A stretch of 64,000 nt of DNA from Dromaius novaehollandiae (Eukaryota > Chordata > Aves > Casuariiformes > Dromaiidae), in contig NC_088098.1 of NCBI RefSeq assembly GCF_036370855.1, positions 206,691,336-206,755,335 on the forward strand, in the 5' to 3' direction. Under the pieces are notes generated by a model, which was not told where the DNA came from, did no database searches, and worked only from the letters and a program-made list of their open reading frames with translations. Positions 49,403 through 62,800 of the stretch are shown in pieces (the stretch's first letter is position 1; each line of letters begins with the position of its first letter). The position numbers and the translations under genes were made by a program.

Positions 49403-49734
49403 TTGTGTCTTTATTAGTTTATTAATCGTAGCCTGATGCCAACTAGCACTGAGCAGCTTGTATTTCTACCATCAGAGTCCCTCATCCTCCAGAAGAGGGT
49501 GACCCCAAGCCAGCTGCCTAGTCCTTGCTCTGTGCTAACTCCTGAGCTATGCCCAGGAATTGCTTGGGAATGAATTTGTTGGCTCTGACCCAAACCGCAC
49601 CAGGGACCATCCTGACAACTTAATACTTGAGATGATCAAGCTCCAGTGCCCAGGAATGTTCCCTTGTAGTGTTTAGCCCTAATACAGACATAGTCCAGCC
49701 TTGCTGAGTTCTTAGTAGTATTTTGCAGACTTAT

Positions 49735-49815
49735 AAAGCATCTCATCTGGAAAATGCAAGGCAAGTATCATTATACCGGTTTTCAAGTGGGGAAACAGAA
49801 ACAGAGACACAGCAT
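49735..49815 (-). mobile_element. MIR-like SINE fragment
   Basis: AGGCAAGTATCATTATACC, GGTTTTCAAGTGGGGAAACA and GAAACAGAGAC correspond to the reverse complement of the MIR 3' region (AGGTAGGTACTATTATTATC, CCATTTTACAGATGAGGAAA, CTGAGGCACAGAGA). Confidence 0.6.
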
Positions 49816-51471
49816 CAGTTTCCCCAAATTCTTCACAGCAATTTTGGCTACTCTTTGGAAACGTACACTGAAGGGTGATGTAAATGCCAGCTATCCTCAT
49901 GGCAAGAAGTTATGGACCCATTTCTCACCTCATTCCTAATGAAATTGCAGCTCTACACATTTAAATGGAGGCACTGCTGTTATGAGCAATTTTAGTAAGA
50001 TCAAAATCAAGCCTTTGGTGTCTCCTGTAAAATAGATCTAACATCGTAAGAGGATTTTTTTTTCTGTAAAAATAACAAAATATCATACATTTACAATAAA
50101 TAGCCTCACTGAAATGACAAAATTCTGGGGATAATTATGGGAAGAACTTGCCCATTTACCTTCATTATACCTTGCAGTTATGGAAAGGTGTTTTTTATTC
50201 CTTATTTAATCTGCATCAGTTCTTATTCTGCAAAATCCTTTTGTGGTTTGTGCTGCTGGAGTGCGTTTGTAAAGCAAAATTAGCAGAGAGGAGACAGATG
50301 TTGCTCTGCATTCTCTTTTTAGCCATTCAAATTATAAACAGTCTCCTTATATTATGATACACTTCTCAGTCTCATATTGGTTTTAGAGCTGATTCTTTCA
50401 GTATGTTTTCTGTTTACAGCAGCTTGTTCTTGTTTAAATATCCCCACTACTGTACTTATATGAAAATAAAGTTGCTTTCACGTTCAGTGCACGACTCAGA
50501 TCCATACGTATATTTTATCACTGAACTGATGTAAGCATAGAAGAATTAGTAACATGGTAGGGAGACGTAACATTAAAGTGCATCTCTCACTGAAGTCTAC
50601 ACTGAGAAAGTTAACAACTGTACTTCAGCTTACATATAAAAAGGTAACAGGCCCCAGAGCAAAAATGCCTTCAAAACTGGTACCTTCTCTGAGCACATTA
50701 ATAGAGTCCAAGAACTGATGATGGTAGAGACAGAATATTTTTCCATAAAACCTTATTGCCAAGAATTCTTCTAGAATACACTACATCCAAGAGCTCTAAA
50801 GTAGAAGTTTCATAGCATAGAAATTTTAAACTCCTTTTCAGTCCAAGTTCAAAGAAAATTATCCATATTTCTGGCATTGTTTTCTTTTCATAACCCTGAT
50901 GTGAAGGCTTTCTGATTAGTCTGCTGATAAGAAAATGTATTTTAAGTTTGGCGCCCATATTTGTCAAAATCAATTAATAGATCACTTTGTTTTTAATTTG
51001 ATACATGCCTCTACCAAAATATAGTTTAAAAATAAAATTATGTTAAGACCATTACTCTCAGCTTCTGAGAAGAAAACAACAGATAGAAGTGTGTGGGCTT
51101 GTGTGGTATGTGGCATTATTAAAATTGCCCAAAACTGGAATAAGTTTATCATGAAACTCTGAACAGCTGTTGTTAATGCTCATTCTGAATAGAATAATGC
51201 ACCTCCTGATGTTTCTGTTCATTCAAGACACTTCTATACCACATGCTGTCCATCACGCTGAATGCCTGTCCTACTGGCCGGGTAGCTAATAAGACAGAAC
51301 AAGCTTTATGTTGAATAGTAAGTTGTCTTGACTCAGCATGTCATATGTAATAAAAAACTATGGACTTGAGTAGTGAAAATTAATTTAGAGTACTATAGAT
51401 TTGCTGAAAAAAAAATTTCCGACAGCAAGCATCATATGAAAAAATGAAATTGTCCTGCTTGATCTGTTCCG

Positions 51472-51490
51472 CCCCCCCCCCCCCCCCCCC
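51472..51490. repeat. Poly-C run (19 C)
   Basis: Uninterrupted C run in AT-rich DNA. The minus strand is poly-G. Confidence 0.95.
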
Positions 51491-51966
51491 AATTTTGGGA
51501 ACAGGATATTCTGTGGGGATTTGGCTCATTCTTCGGTAGGACTTGAACTGAATTTTTAAGATTTTCTTAGGATTTAAATTATGTTTGGGTTTTCAGTGGG
51601 CCTTTTGGATTTATCTTGAAGGTAGAATAGGGAATGTTGCTATATACTGCTGGAACCATTTGGAGCTTGATTAAATTAGAGACCTGCATGCAGTAAAGTA
51701 TCAGCCTGTAATAGATCTTAAAATCAGAAGTCTAGTCTTGAGTTTGGAAGACTAACAGATTTTCTGAGAATAAACCTATCTGAGGTAAAGACTAATCTTA
51801 TTTATGAACACTTTGACTTTGATGGATATTTCTGTATTCACTCACTTCTTAGCTTCAGCTGAAGTTCAGTTGAAGCTAATGCAACCAACAAAATCACATC
51901 TGTGAATCATTTTTGAGAAAGATTTGATTTTACCTTTCTACTTGTAACTAGAATACCTGGATTTCA

Positions 51967-51993
51967 GAATTTTTCTGAATTTCAGAAAAATTC
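51967..51993. repeat. 27-bp palindrome
   Basis: Arms GAATTTTTCTGAA and TTCAGAAAAATTC are perfectly complementary over 13 bp around a single central base. Confidence 0.95.
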
Positions 51994-53219
51994 ATAATAC
52001 ACACTTTAAAGAAGATCATATCCTAAGAGTACTTTCTACTCTAATACTCAAAGTATGAGATTATTTTCCATGCATGCCCTTCAAGTTCCCACACTGTAAG
52101 TTTGGCAAGACCAAGCAGTCTCAAACCTAAAGCAGCCATTTTGCAAACAACAGCTGCCTCTCTCTATTCCAGCTGGCACACATCTTCAACCTTTATTTCT
52201 CTCTTTCTACTTCTGACATATGTTCTCTTGTTACTTCTTCTGAGAACAATTAGACACCCATCAGAGGGCAGTCCTTTTGGACGGGGTTAGAGCTGAACTT
52301 CTGGTGAAAGTTCAAACCATTTCCAGTCATCCTCTTTCACGTAAAAATTTCCTTTAAAGCAGTCTACCAAAAATAATCCAAATGCAGGCAAGAAATTTGC
52401 AGCTGGCTTGTTTGAAGGACCATTCATTTTGTGTGTGTGAAATAGTTTAGGTAGCCATCTTCATAAAGTAGAAAACAGAAGCTGGAAGGTTTCCAGTTGG
52501 TGCCTTGTGCGTCTCGGCATGGCTTAGTTAAGTCCTTTCCTTTTGTTCTCATCCTGTCCTTCCTTTACTTCTATTTCATTTTGAACTGTTAGCCCTATGT
52601 GCTTTTTCCTGCTCGCTGTTGTGCAATCATTTCACTTTAGATGTCAACTCTAGGATGAGATGAATTGTGCCTTCGAAGTGCCTATTATTCTGCATTAACC
52701 AGAAAAAAAGTTGAAATGAGAAACTCATATGCAAATATCTGTATGGTAGACATCTAAAGACAGCAGAGAGGTTCCACCAGCCCCATGCTCAGTGCTCTGA
52801 AAGCAATGGATTAACAGAAAAGGGTATTGAAAGCAGTGGAACAGAACAGGGCTTGCAAACATTTCATCACAGCACAGCATGAAGTACTACTTTCCTTTAC
52901 AAAGAAAGACCAGACACTTGTCACTTCTTTAGAGCAGTTTATCAAGAAACTGGTCACTGAGTTTTTTTGCTCATTTCATTTCATCATTCAGCCTAATAAC
53001 ATGTCCAGTCTTTTTTGCCTCCCCTTTTTTCAGGGTGGGGGGTGGTGAGAGTGGGATTGGACGTTAACAGCTAAAAGGTACTCAGGGACACAGTTTTACA
53101 GTTTTAAGGTACAGACATGGGGGCTTGGGAAATGTTCAGTTTCTGGCTCTGCACAGACTTCTGTCAAGCTTTCTGCAGGACGCGAGTTTAAGATTCTTTA
53201 CTGTTTTGGTTAAGCAACT

Positions 53220-53300
53220 GGGATAAAATCTACAGTCTTACTGAGGGTTTACCATTGATTTCAGCACAGCTAGGATTTCACTTTATATCAGTCTAAACCA
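53220..53300. mobile_element. Ancient amniote interspersed repeat remnant
   Basis: TTTACCATTGATTTCAGCAC and AGCTAGGATTTCAC follow a common sauropsid repeat phrase (CCACTGATTTCAATGGGGCT, AGGATTTCACC). Family not assigned with certainty. Confidence 0.35.
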
Positions 53301-55784
53301 CAGTTGATAATCTGGAAGATTAGGAGACCTTTTCTTTCATTCCTGTTTGGTCTCCTTAGATTGTCAATTGTTCAAGGTAGGACGAATTTTTTACAAGCTA
53401 ATATAACAAAAGCCTGAGCTCAGCTCAGATTATGAGGCAGCGTATTATTAGTGCTACTTCAGATAACCTGGCAAAGAGAACTCTTAATGCTTAGCATAAT
53501 CAGTATTTTTAGTTGATGGTTGATTAGTATATCCAGGATGAAATTTTCAAAAAGTATAAAAGCACCGTCCTCTAAGTGCTTATTTTGTTTATTAACTGTA
53601 TAGGAAATATAAGCAAAATTTGCTCTCTGTTTGTGGGCATACAGGCATGCATGCATACACACGCGCAGGCGCATGCTTTGAAAGTTGCTTGCAATACCAT
53701 AATGAAGCAACCTCCTGGAGCTGAGCTCTAGGTCCTCAGGGGAAATACTGACTCTGCTCTTTTCAGTATGCTGAGAAGAAACATTTCATTTTTGAGTCTG
53801 ACTCAGTGAAAAGACTGATAGCAGCCTTGCCGAAAAGCCTGCCTTTTGAATAAACACTGAGTCGATTATCCAAGAGGCAGTAAAATCACTTTTGGTTTGA
53901 TGGCTTCAGCTGCAGCGTTGAGTAATGAATTGAAAAATAACATTGCACAGACCTGCCAAGGCACCTCTGCATGATCAGACTCAGCATTACATGAGCTGAC
54001 AGCAGCCCATGGTGGGAAGTTACCTGGTGACAAACTTTTTCAAACCGAGTCAACTCCTAGTTTGTAATGCAAGTTGCAGTTGTCTCCCTGAATCCTCTCT
54101 GAGAATGGCTTCTCTTTAAATCATTGGAAGCTCTTCTGGGACCTTTTCAGCTTTGATTTTTACAAAAAGATGACAACGGTAACCTTGGTTATGTGAAAAC
54201 TGCGGTCTATAGGAGCCAATATGTACCCAGCACAGCTCCTCCATCTGGGACTGGAAGACTGAGGTTGAAGGCTGCTGGCAGAGCATGTCCCAAGCATGCT
54301 TAGCTCTGCTGCTGGGATAAAGTGCTGTGGGGATGAGGTCATTCTGACTGCACCAGGTGCTGGGAATGGTTGTGTTGGAGGGGTGCCAGGGAAGCTATGC
54401 TTGATACTTATTTTTGATTTGCTGATCCCCTGTATAGTGGTAAATAGGCACCTCCCTGTGGTCTGAAAAATGGCAAACTCAGAAGTGGAAAAGCATTTGC
54501 AATGTCCATTGCTCACCACATTTATCATAGACCTAAAGGAAACAGTGCTGTTAGGGTGTTATAACTGAGCTTGACCTCACATGTACAAATGGAGCACGTC
54601 ACAGAGTAACATTGACCCAAGCCATTCTCTTGGGCTTGAGGCAATACCAGACGTGGGCTGTCCCTGGGCTGCGGCTGCCCCCAGTCACTGCCACCTGCCC
54701 GGCTCCCTCCTCAGGTTTGGGTGCAGGGGCTGTGCCATGTCAGAGAGGCATGGCCCTGTCTGCCTCACCGGCACCCTTGCCTGCCCCTTGCCTGCCCCAT
54801 ACCCGTGGAGGTACAGTTTGGGGAGGCACTGCCCACCTCAGCAGAATTGGCCTGGAAAAGCCCAGCTTGCCAAGGATGCCCATATCCTCTTCTATGCAAG
54901 GACAGTTGTTTGTGAGGTTGCTGAGCAGACAGGGATTAAAAACAATCCTTCTGCTGAACTATGGTCAGACAATACTGTAGTTTGGACCTTGGCACCTGGC
55001 AATATATACTGGCCCATGGCCTGCCTCCAGAGAAACAAGGTAAATGATGACCTGAAGAAAGGCTCCTGCAAACTCACCTGCTTTTCCAACTCCTCCCTTG
55101 GAAACACCTGCCTAGGATTCACATGTGTCTTTACTAAGGCAGCACTTGCTTATGTCCCCTTGCTTATCAAAGTTACAACACGGTGGTACAGGGAGAGGTC
55201 ATTTCTCCAGCCATTTCAAGATTTATAGATTAACAAGAACACGTTAAAATACCATCTTCTCATGAGCCAGACTGCAAGCAGAAAGCCTGCAGCGTGCTTT
55301 CATGTGTAGTCAGTATGCAAGCGAGTGCTGCATTTTGCACTGATTTCAGATGCCTGTCTGTCTTTGACAGCATGATCTCATTGCTGTAAGTGAAAGATGG
55401 CTATTATGTCACACTGCTAGTGAGCAGGAAAGCTACCGTAGAATACAAAGTGTTTGAAAGCCAGGAGTTATTTTACATTGCAAAATCCTCTCTGGAAGGC
55501 TTGTGGGACGCTACTGTCTACAGGAGGTGCGCTTCAGCTGTTGTACTGAGCAAGGAGCCAATGCTGTGGTCTCTGAGGGCAGCAGTGGGCAAAGCAAACA
55601 GGCAGCTTGGCAGCGTTCCTTCAACGAGTGCAAGGAGGCAGGTTGTAGAGTTGTTTTTGAACAAAGAGTCAGTGAGAGATCTGAAACAGGAAAGCCAAGT
55701 TGTGCAAACCAGTACAGTGTGTCCTAAAAAGCAGTAAACATCATTAAAATGATTTAACATGTTGTAAGGTATACATACAGGCAT

Positions 55785-55802
55785 ATATATATATATATAT
55801 AT
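55785..55802. repeat. (AT)9 microsatellite
   Basis: Perfect AT dinucleotide run. Confidence 0.95.
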
Positions 55803-56636
55803 GTGCTACCTTTCTTCTGTCTAGTCTGCAACTGCATGGCTTACATTTTCCTACAAGCAAGTGGGTGCTATTTTGTCTCTTGCACTCACCTTTCTCTTCA
55901 TTTCTAGCCAGTGTATACCTTCTTCCCTCTCCCTCCAAAGAAGCAGCCTCCATAAGAGCTTTCTGGCTCTACAGCAAAAAAGCATAGAAGTAAAAGATGG
56001 TGTCAGAATAGAGAAATCAGCCTTCATAGACTGCTCCAGCTGGTAACTCTAGCGAAGCTATAAACAGTTAGCCTACTAAAGATGTTCCCAAAGGCTTGCG
56101 CAGCATGATAACACAAGGCTGGGAGCCAAGGGTGAGGTAATACAGTAATTACTTTACCAACACAATAGCGGAGCCAAAAGCAGAATGCAAAGCAAATCAC
56201 ATTAAATTAAAACTCTTTATTGAACTTCAGATTGCTCTGATCAGGCTGTGAAGACCTGTCTGCCAATTGCCTCACTATACCTCCAGCATGAGGGTCCCTT
56301 TCTCCTCAGGGAGGCAAGTTTAGAGAAGGTCCAGGAGAGCTACCTCTGCATCAGGAAGGGGAAGGAGAACCTAGTTCAGCTCCCACCCCCATGTAAGTGC
56401 ACTGTCTTTGGGTACAAAGCACTGAAAGCCCAGGAACGGCAGGACCTCTGTTTGACACCAAAGACTTTGTCACCTCACTAAGACCATCAAATTAGACATT
56501 CCCCATTCTCATGAGACCTGAGTCTCATGAGAGACCCAAACCTCTAGATATGCTCTGGACACACACTCCCTTCCTGGTCCTGGCAGTCCCTCTCCGGGGC
56601 TATTCCTTTCAGAAGGGTCAGCACAGAGGGTTGGGT

Positions 56637-56800
56637 CCCCATTTGTGTGTCGATGGCCTGGTGTTGGATCGACCACTTTCTATGTCGATGGCCTGGTGTT
56701 GGACCCCATTTCTGTGTCAATAACCTGCTGTTGGACCCTCTTCTGTGCCAATGGCCTGGTTTTGGACTCCATTTCTGTGTCAATGGTATGGTGTTCAGGA
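56637..56800. repeat. Degenerate minisatellite, about five units of 31-34 bp
   Basis: Successive units carry variants of CCCCATTTNTGTGTC and GATGGCCTGGTGTTGGA. The first two are most alike; later ones have substitutions and 1-3 bp length changes. Both strands stay open in some frame through the array, so short repetitive peptides can be read from it, with no other sign of coding. Confidence 0.9.
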
Positions 56801-59800
56801 CACTAACCCCAGAGGTGGGAAACACACATGAGAGGCTGCAGGTTTCCTGTCTACACTCCAGTGTGCCCAGACTACCAGGCTGCCCAGTGATAAAGGGGGG
56901 ATGCTCCAGTCTCCTTCGAAGTTGTGCCTTGGGAGGTTTCAGGACTGACCAGAAGGATGAGGGGACACTGACACGTGAGCTCTGGGAACCAGGCTCGCCT
57001 GGGGCAAGGGGGAGTCCAGGGACCCCATCATCAGGCTTTTTCTTGTCCTTACATTAAACGGTCATTGGATAAAATACAGAAACAGGCCTGGGAAATCTGC
57101 TTTCACAAGATTTTTCTCCTGCTGAAGGTTTATCCTGGCTGGTTTTAAATGGCTGGAGCAGCAGGGGCTTTCCCTCTCTCCCCAGAGAGTTACAGGCACT
57201 GCCTGACACATTCCTCTGTCAGGCTGTTCCTCTCCACAGCCCAAACTTTGCCTTTCATGATGCTCTTTCTCAAATCAGAAGTGACACTCTGTTCCATGAG
57301 CTATTCTATGCAATGTTTTCTCTGAGTCCCTTAGAAAAAAGACAGAGAGAAGCGAAGCGTGAACAGTCTCAAATAATTCCCAGTGGCTGGAGAATGAACA
57401 TTCACACTATTTCTGTAAACGTGCTGAGGGTTTCTGTATTTTTCTTTGTCTCTTTTAGAAGAGGATAGTTATATCCTCCTGCTGCTCCCTCTGCTCCCTC
57501 ACCCAGAAGCTAATCTTTCATTATTTGGTTAATTAATGGTTCTGGCATTGCAGAACCAGACAGGCTTTGCTTAGGGCATCATTACTCAAAATTCTCACTT
57601 TTCAGTGTGACATTTCCAGGTATAATGTACAGTGCGGCTGTTCAAGATTTATTACTCAAATCCTTAGCAAAGTGGGAAGGAAAAAATTAATGTTTCTCTG
57701 TTTGCTTTAAAGATGTTTTCACAAAGAGGTGCATGGGAGTTATTTTGCTCAGAATCAGTGAATACAGGAAAATGGCACTAACAGTTGGATTTTGAAATAT
57801 ATCTGACAAAGACCAAAGGGCTCACTGGGAAAGCCAGCAAGGAAGAGCCAATGGTCATGAAAGTGTGAGCTGGCAAGAGCCTGACCTTAGAGTTTTAGCT
57901 GTGTTGGCTGAAAGCAATGCAGGAGTTTGGATATGCTGGAGGAAGGTGGGATTTGGATGCCACTTGACTGTTTAGAGCACAGGAAAGGGAAGACTCAAAC
58001 AAGACTCAAACAATTCAGGCCTGGATAAGAGTACCAGAATAAAAGGGGAAAGAAAGGGGATGAGAGGCACTGGGAGAGGGAAGATGCTACTTGCCCTTGC
58101 TCTCCTCAGTGGGTATTGGCAGTGTCAATTCTTCCTTTATGCTTTACACCATCCTATGTGTTAATTATGGGTTGGATATTTGAAGGTGTCCATGGCAGTC
58201 AAGTTCACAACTCCCCTTAAGTTTTGAAGCAATGTCGATGCTTAGCTTTTACAAAGTGACTTTGAAAAATCTCATCCAATGTGTGGAAAAAAACAACTCA
58301 TAAACTGCAGCTTCAATGGATGTGTAATGCTCTCCGGCACCAGGCTGGGACACGAGCTGAAAGCTGACTCAGAGAGGAGATTACCTCCTACTGCATGACT
58401 TCACTGCTTTCAGGAGCAACCAGGTGTTTCTTGAGAGACTCCCATCCGCGCTGGCTGAGGACACCCCATGGGGGGTGGAGGAGGGTGGGAAGAGAGAACA
58501 GGGAAGATTACTGGGCAAATTATCTAATTGCAGGAACTGATCAATATGACATGCTGCAGTTAGAAACATCTCTAAAACATCTTTTCAGATGAATCAGAGG
58601 GGAAAATTCAAAATGAAACAGCAAGGCAGGGACAAAGCTTTTTTTTCCTCAGCATTGTTATAATGCAGCAAACTGTAGCGGTTCTAGAGGCCTCATCTAG
58701 GCATTGAACAAAAGTACATATCGTTACCCTGTAGTTTATAAACTACAAGGCAGACACTCACAGTGATGAAGAGTGGGATCTGCGAATGCACTTGAAAGTT
58801 ACAGGAGTACAGCTTCCTTTATTTCAGTGTGGAAATGTGCGTGTCCTTGAGTCACATAAATGTTTTTGAGACTCCTACCTTAAGGGATTTCTAAAGAGAG
58901 ATAAGTTAGTCAGAGAAGGGACTCGGTTTAGCATTCCCCAGCTCTCCACATTCCCATTCAGAGCTTTAGCCATTATAGTCTAGACAAGTGTTTCCCAAGC
59001 AGTGTCAGTCACAGCCTTCTTGAAGGTCATCGAATGTCTATATGAGGTTGTAAAACATTAGAAAAAGCACAAGAGTAAGTTAAGCTTACAAAATTCTCCT
59101 GAGTCCTCAGACTGTCCCGGGGCTTACGTCAGGACAGCTGTGCCTTGCATTTTCAAAACATTTAAGAAGCCCTGGTGGAAGTCATGCTGCTTGCTGCATG
59201 GGAATGTTTCATGGGGAGGATTGCACAGGAGGGATGTAACTCTGTGATTAGACCATACTGGGAGGCTCTAATCACTGCTGGCATCTTTTAACATTTGATG
59301 TGGGAGCAGTGTTTCTTCACTGTGTGTGTTTCTTCCTCCTACCTGACAAATAGCCCCTCCCCAGGCATTGCCAAGCTAATGAAATGGGGCTGCAGTGCAA
59401 GCACTGCCCCTTTGCCTGGTTGGCCACCAGTCTCTCTCGGTCCAGTGATATGGGAAGATGTCATCTGCCCAAGCTATAAAGAAGGTATGTCAGAAAAGCA
59501 GCTGAGACCCTGTTGTGATGAACCAAGGGAAACAGCCCGAGTTCTCCATCGCACACAGGGCTGCTGAGGCAGGGTGCTCCGGGGCGTAGGGTTGTGCTGT
59601 CTGTGCAGCTGAACTGGCAAAGCAGTCCCAGGTATGCTTCTGCCCTCTGCTAACATGCACCCTCTCCCCTCACAGGCAATTTTGGGGCAGCTTTGGGGAT
59701 AGCATCCTTCTGTTAGTCATTCCCAATAGGCAGGTACCCTGTTTTGGAGGCTAATAGCCCAGACTGGTAGCAGAGATACAGATTGCCCCTGTCAGCTGGC

Positions 59801-62800
59801 CTGAGTGTCCAGAAACCTTCCTGGCATGCTTAATAGATATAGTGGCATATAGAGATGTATTCTGACTCCAGCAAGGACAGTCTTGCTCCAGTGAAAGTCA
59901 GTCAAGGTATTTCTTCTCCTGGAATGAGATCTGCATATGGAGTTAATGAGGACCAGCTCTGTACAGAAACAAGCTTTCCCCACTGAATGGAGAAATTTGT
60001 TGTTTAAAATAAAAATGCCCCCCAGTGACCTGTAACCTGTATGTATGACCAGAACCAAAGCTATTACCGCTTATGTTGCTGATGCTGACAGTCTGAAAGG
60101 AAGCACAGCCTTATACAGATGGCCTCTCTGTCCTAAAGTTGTCTTGAATAATTTCATCAGTGTGGTAGGAACAAACAGGCAGTTCTTTGGAATCAAGTGC
60201 TAACCCCCTTCAAGAAGCATGAGTTTCAAACAGGGAATTTCAGAGGGTGCCAAGCAATTCAAGCATCAACATATAGAGAAACTGATAACATCCTTTCCTA
60301 GAAATGTTAGTCCTTCTTCTGTGCTGCTGCCTCATTCCTCCTGGGGAGAATTACACAAAGGGCACAGTAAGGGTTGCATTGTTTGCCTTTGTTGAGAGAC
60401 TCACCAGATTTCTACTTATGGATTATCTAAAGGGGAAAATGCCGTAACGGACTGCTGCAACCAGGCAGTGATAGAGCAGTGTAGAGGAGAAAGTTCTGCC
60501 CCAGATGGCAGGGATATATTCTTCCCTCTTATCTAGGAAAACTTTCAGCCTGCAATCTAAAGCTTGATTTGAAGATTTCATGGAGGCCCAGGTGTTGCCT
60601 AGAGCCAGAATCCAGTGCTGACTGCAAATTTTGGATGCAATTTGCACAACTTGTCTTGCATCCAGCATCTTGCACAGAAGATTTTGCAGCGGGCTGATTT
60701 TGAGACACATGCAAGGAAATTAAAGGGGGTGGATTAAAGCTTAGACTGTGATTAAGCAGGATTTTAATTGTAAGTACTCAGAAGCTTCAAGAGAAAATCT
60801 TCCTTATAGGTGTCTACTGTTTCCCGTCTATATTGTCATTGCTAATTATGTTCGTTTTGGGCTGCTTTTGTAAAGGAAAGCCATGAAGCATCAGTCCAGT
60901 GTTGCCTGAGGTGTCTGCATCTCTCTGGCATGCTTATGCTTAACAACCATTTCAGTAGTCTCATATGCATTTCAGCACAGATTTCAGAAAGTCACAACTA
61001 GCCTGCCTCTCGCCTCTTCCTCCCCCAGTCCCACATCTCTCTTCTCTCTTGGTCTGTCAAAAACAGGCAAACACAGTCAGAAGAGGGAATGGCCTGTAGG
61101 GAAGCAGTAAGTAAACAGAGGTATGAAAATAGTGTTGATTAGCTTTTAATTTTTTTTTTCCTCTTTAATTGGGAGCCTGAACAAAGCTGTTTTTAGCTTA
61201 GGGAAGTAGTCAAAATGTCCATAGCTTTTAGCAAATGTGATGCTCAGAGAGTAATAGCTAGAAGCACTCAAATCCTCTAAGCAAGGAAGATTCAGCGTTG
61301 GTATTTGTTGTATCATCATCAGGGACTAAAGACACCATCAGTATAATACATAAAGCAAGGCTAGGTCTGTGTTTCATTGATCTTTCAGCTTTAGAAAATA
61401 CAGATGAAAAAGTGTCATTAAATCATACAGTCTGTTGAAGGAGAGTTCACTAAGCTTTGAGCTTTGTAAAGTTTAGCTTTAAATTTCTCTGGCTACGAGT
61501 CTCGCAGCGCGAGTTCCTTATTATGGGTCACTCGTTCCGTATGTTGGGGGGGATTTGCTATCACGTGTAATTTGAGGAGTTTACTTTAAAGATGCATGTT
61601 ATGTGTTTTCAGCTGCCTCCTTGATGTTAAAACTCAAGAACCTAAGCCTACAATCAACCTGCTGGGTCACCAAACCTAGTTCCTTTCTACTACAGGCAAC
61701 ACATCAAATAGTGCCTATGATAGCCTGATGAGCATCTAGTTTAAAACAACTATGGTGTGCCTCTCTGCTCCCATTGAAAAGCTGTCGTGGCCAGTTTATA
61801 CCCACTTGCTGTTGAGCCAGTATTACCTCTAGCTTAAACAGCTTTTCTCCTTCCCAGGTTTTGACCCTGATAATTTTGTAGAAAGCAATCCCATCCAGCA
61901 GGCTTCATTTACCAGGCTAGATGCCTCATGCTCTTCTCATGTCTCAGGGGCACCTCAGCACAAGCAGCTTGTGGCAAGGGCAGAGTTGTATTGGTAGCAG
62001 TGGTGCATGAAAGTAGCATGGTGGACCTGCACAGGAGATCTGTCAGCATGGCTCCTGGCTTTGTGCACATGGGAGAAAGCCAAGCCTTGTCCCCCCTTTC
62101 TTCCCCTCTGAGCAGTTAGTGGGCCAAGCCACTGGTGTCCTGGACTCCCTGCTCCTTGAATGACTGGCTAGAGCAGGAGGGAGAGCAGAGACACGATGGC
62201 ATTTCTGCTGATGTGGGATCTTGGCAGACCATCCCTCTGCAGCAGCCCAGCGGGGCTGAACTGAGCCTCTGAGTCATGGATCCTTCCCTGGCCTCCTCCT
62301 GGGCTAGCCCAGCCATGAATTGCTCTCTTCAGCACACCACAACTTGCCTTACCTTCCCAGCCATCACCAGAGAGTATTTCAGGAGCTGCACGTTTAAACT
62401 AGAGTTGCAGTTGTAACAAATGACAACTACAGAGCAGCATTTTGGCCCACCTGAAGTCCAAAAGCTGCTGGCAGTATCGCATTTCTGCTGTGTGAAGAGC
62501 AAGCATCTGGCATGCCGTGTAGGGGCATTCAGTGGGTACAGCTACAGCTGTAGGTGCAGATGGCAGGAGGAGCAGGGAGTGTGCATCCTCACCGGATGCC
62601 TTGCCGCTGCCTGCACTGCAGAGAGACAGTGGCCTCTGAGAGCCCCCCGAAGCAGCTTTTCATATCGAGTTGTGTCCAAAGGACTTAGAAAGCATGACCG
62701 CTGGCTCCAGAGCCTGGGCAGAACAAGCTAATGGGCTCCAGCAAGCTGGACTCTGTCCTTGCTCTTCCTCCCATAGCATGTTGTAGCATGCCCAAAGCCT

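Larger units (their letters stand above)
49816..56636. other. Intergenic region
   Basis: No gene recognised. It contains a 19-C run, a 27-bp near-perfect palindrome, one old repeat remnant and an AT microsatellite. A 215-codon open frame at 54581-55228 is discussed in the findings and not called as a gene. Confidence 0.6.

Noticed and set aside
58988..59176. Possible second hAT element between GTTTCCCAAGCAGTG and TTTAAGAAGCCCTGG
   Set aside because: The two ends do not match each other well and no target duplication is visible.
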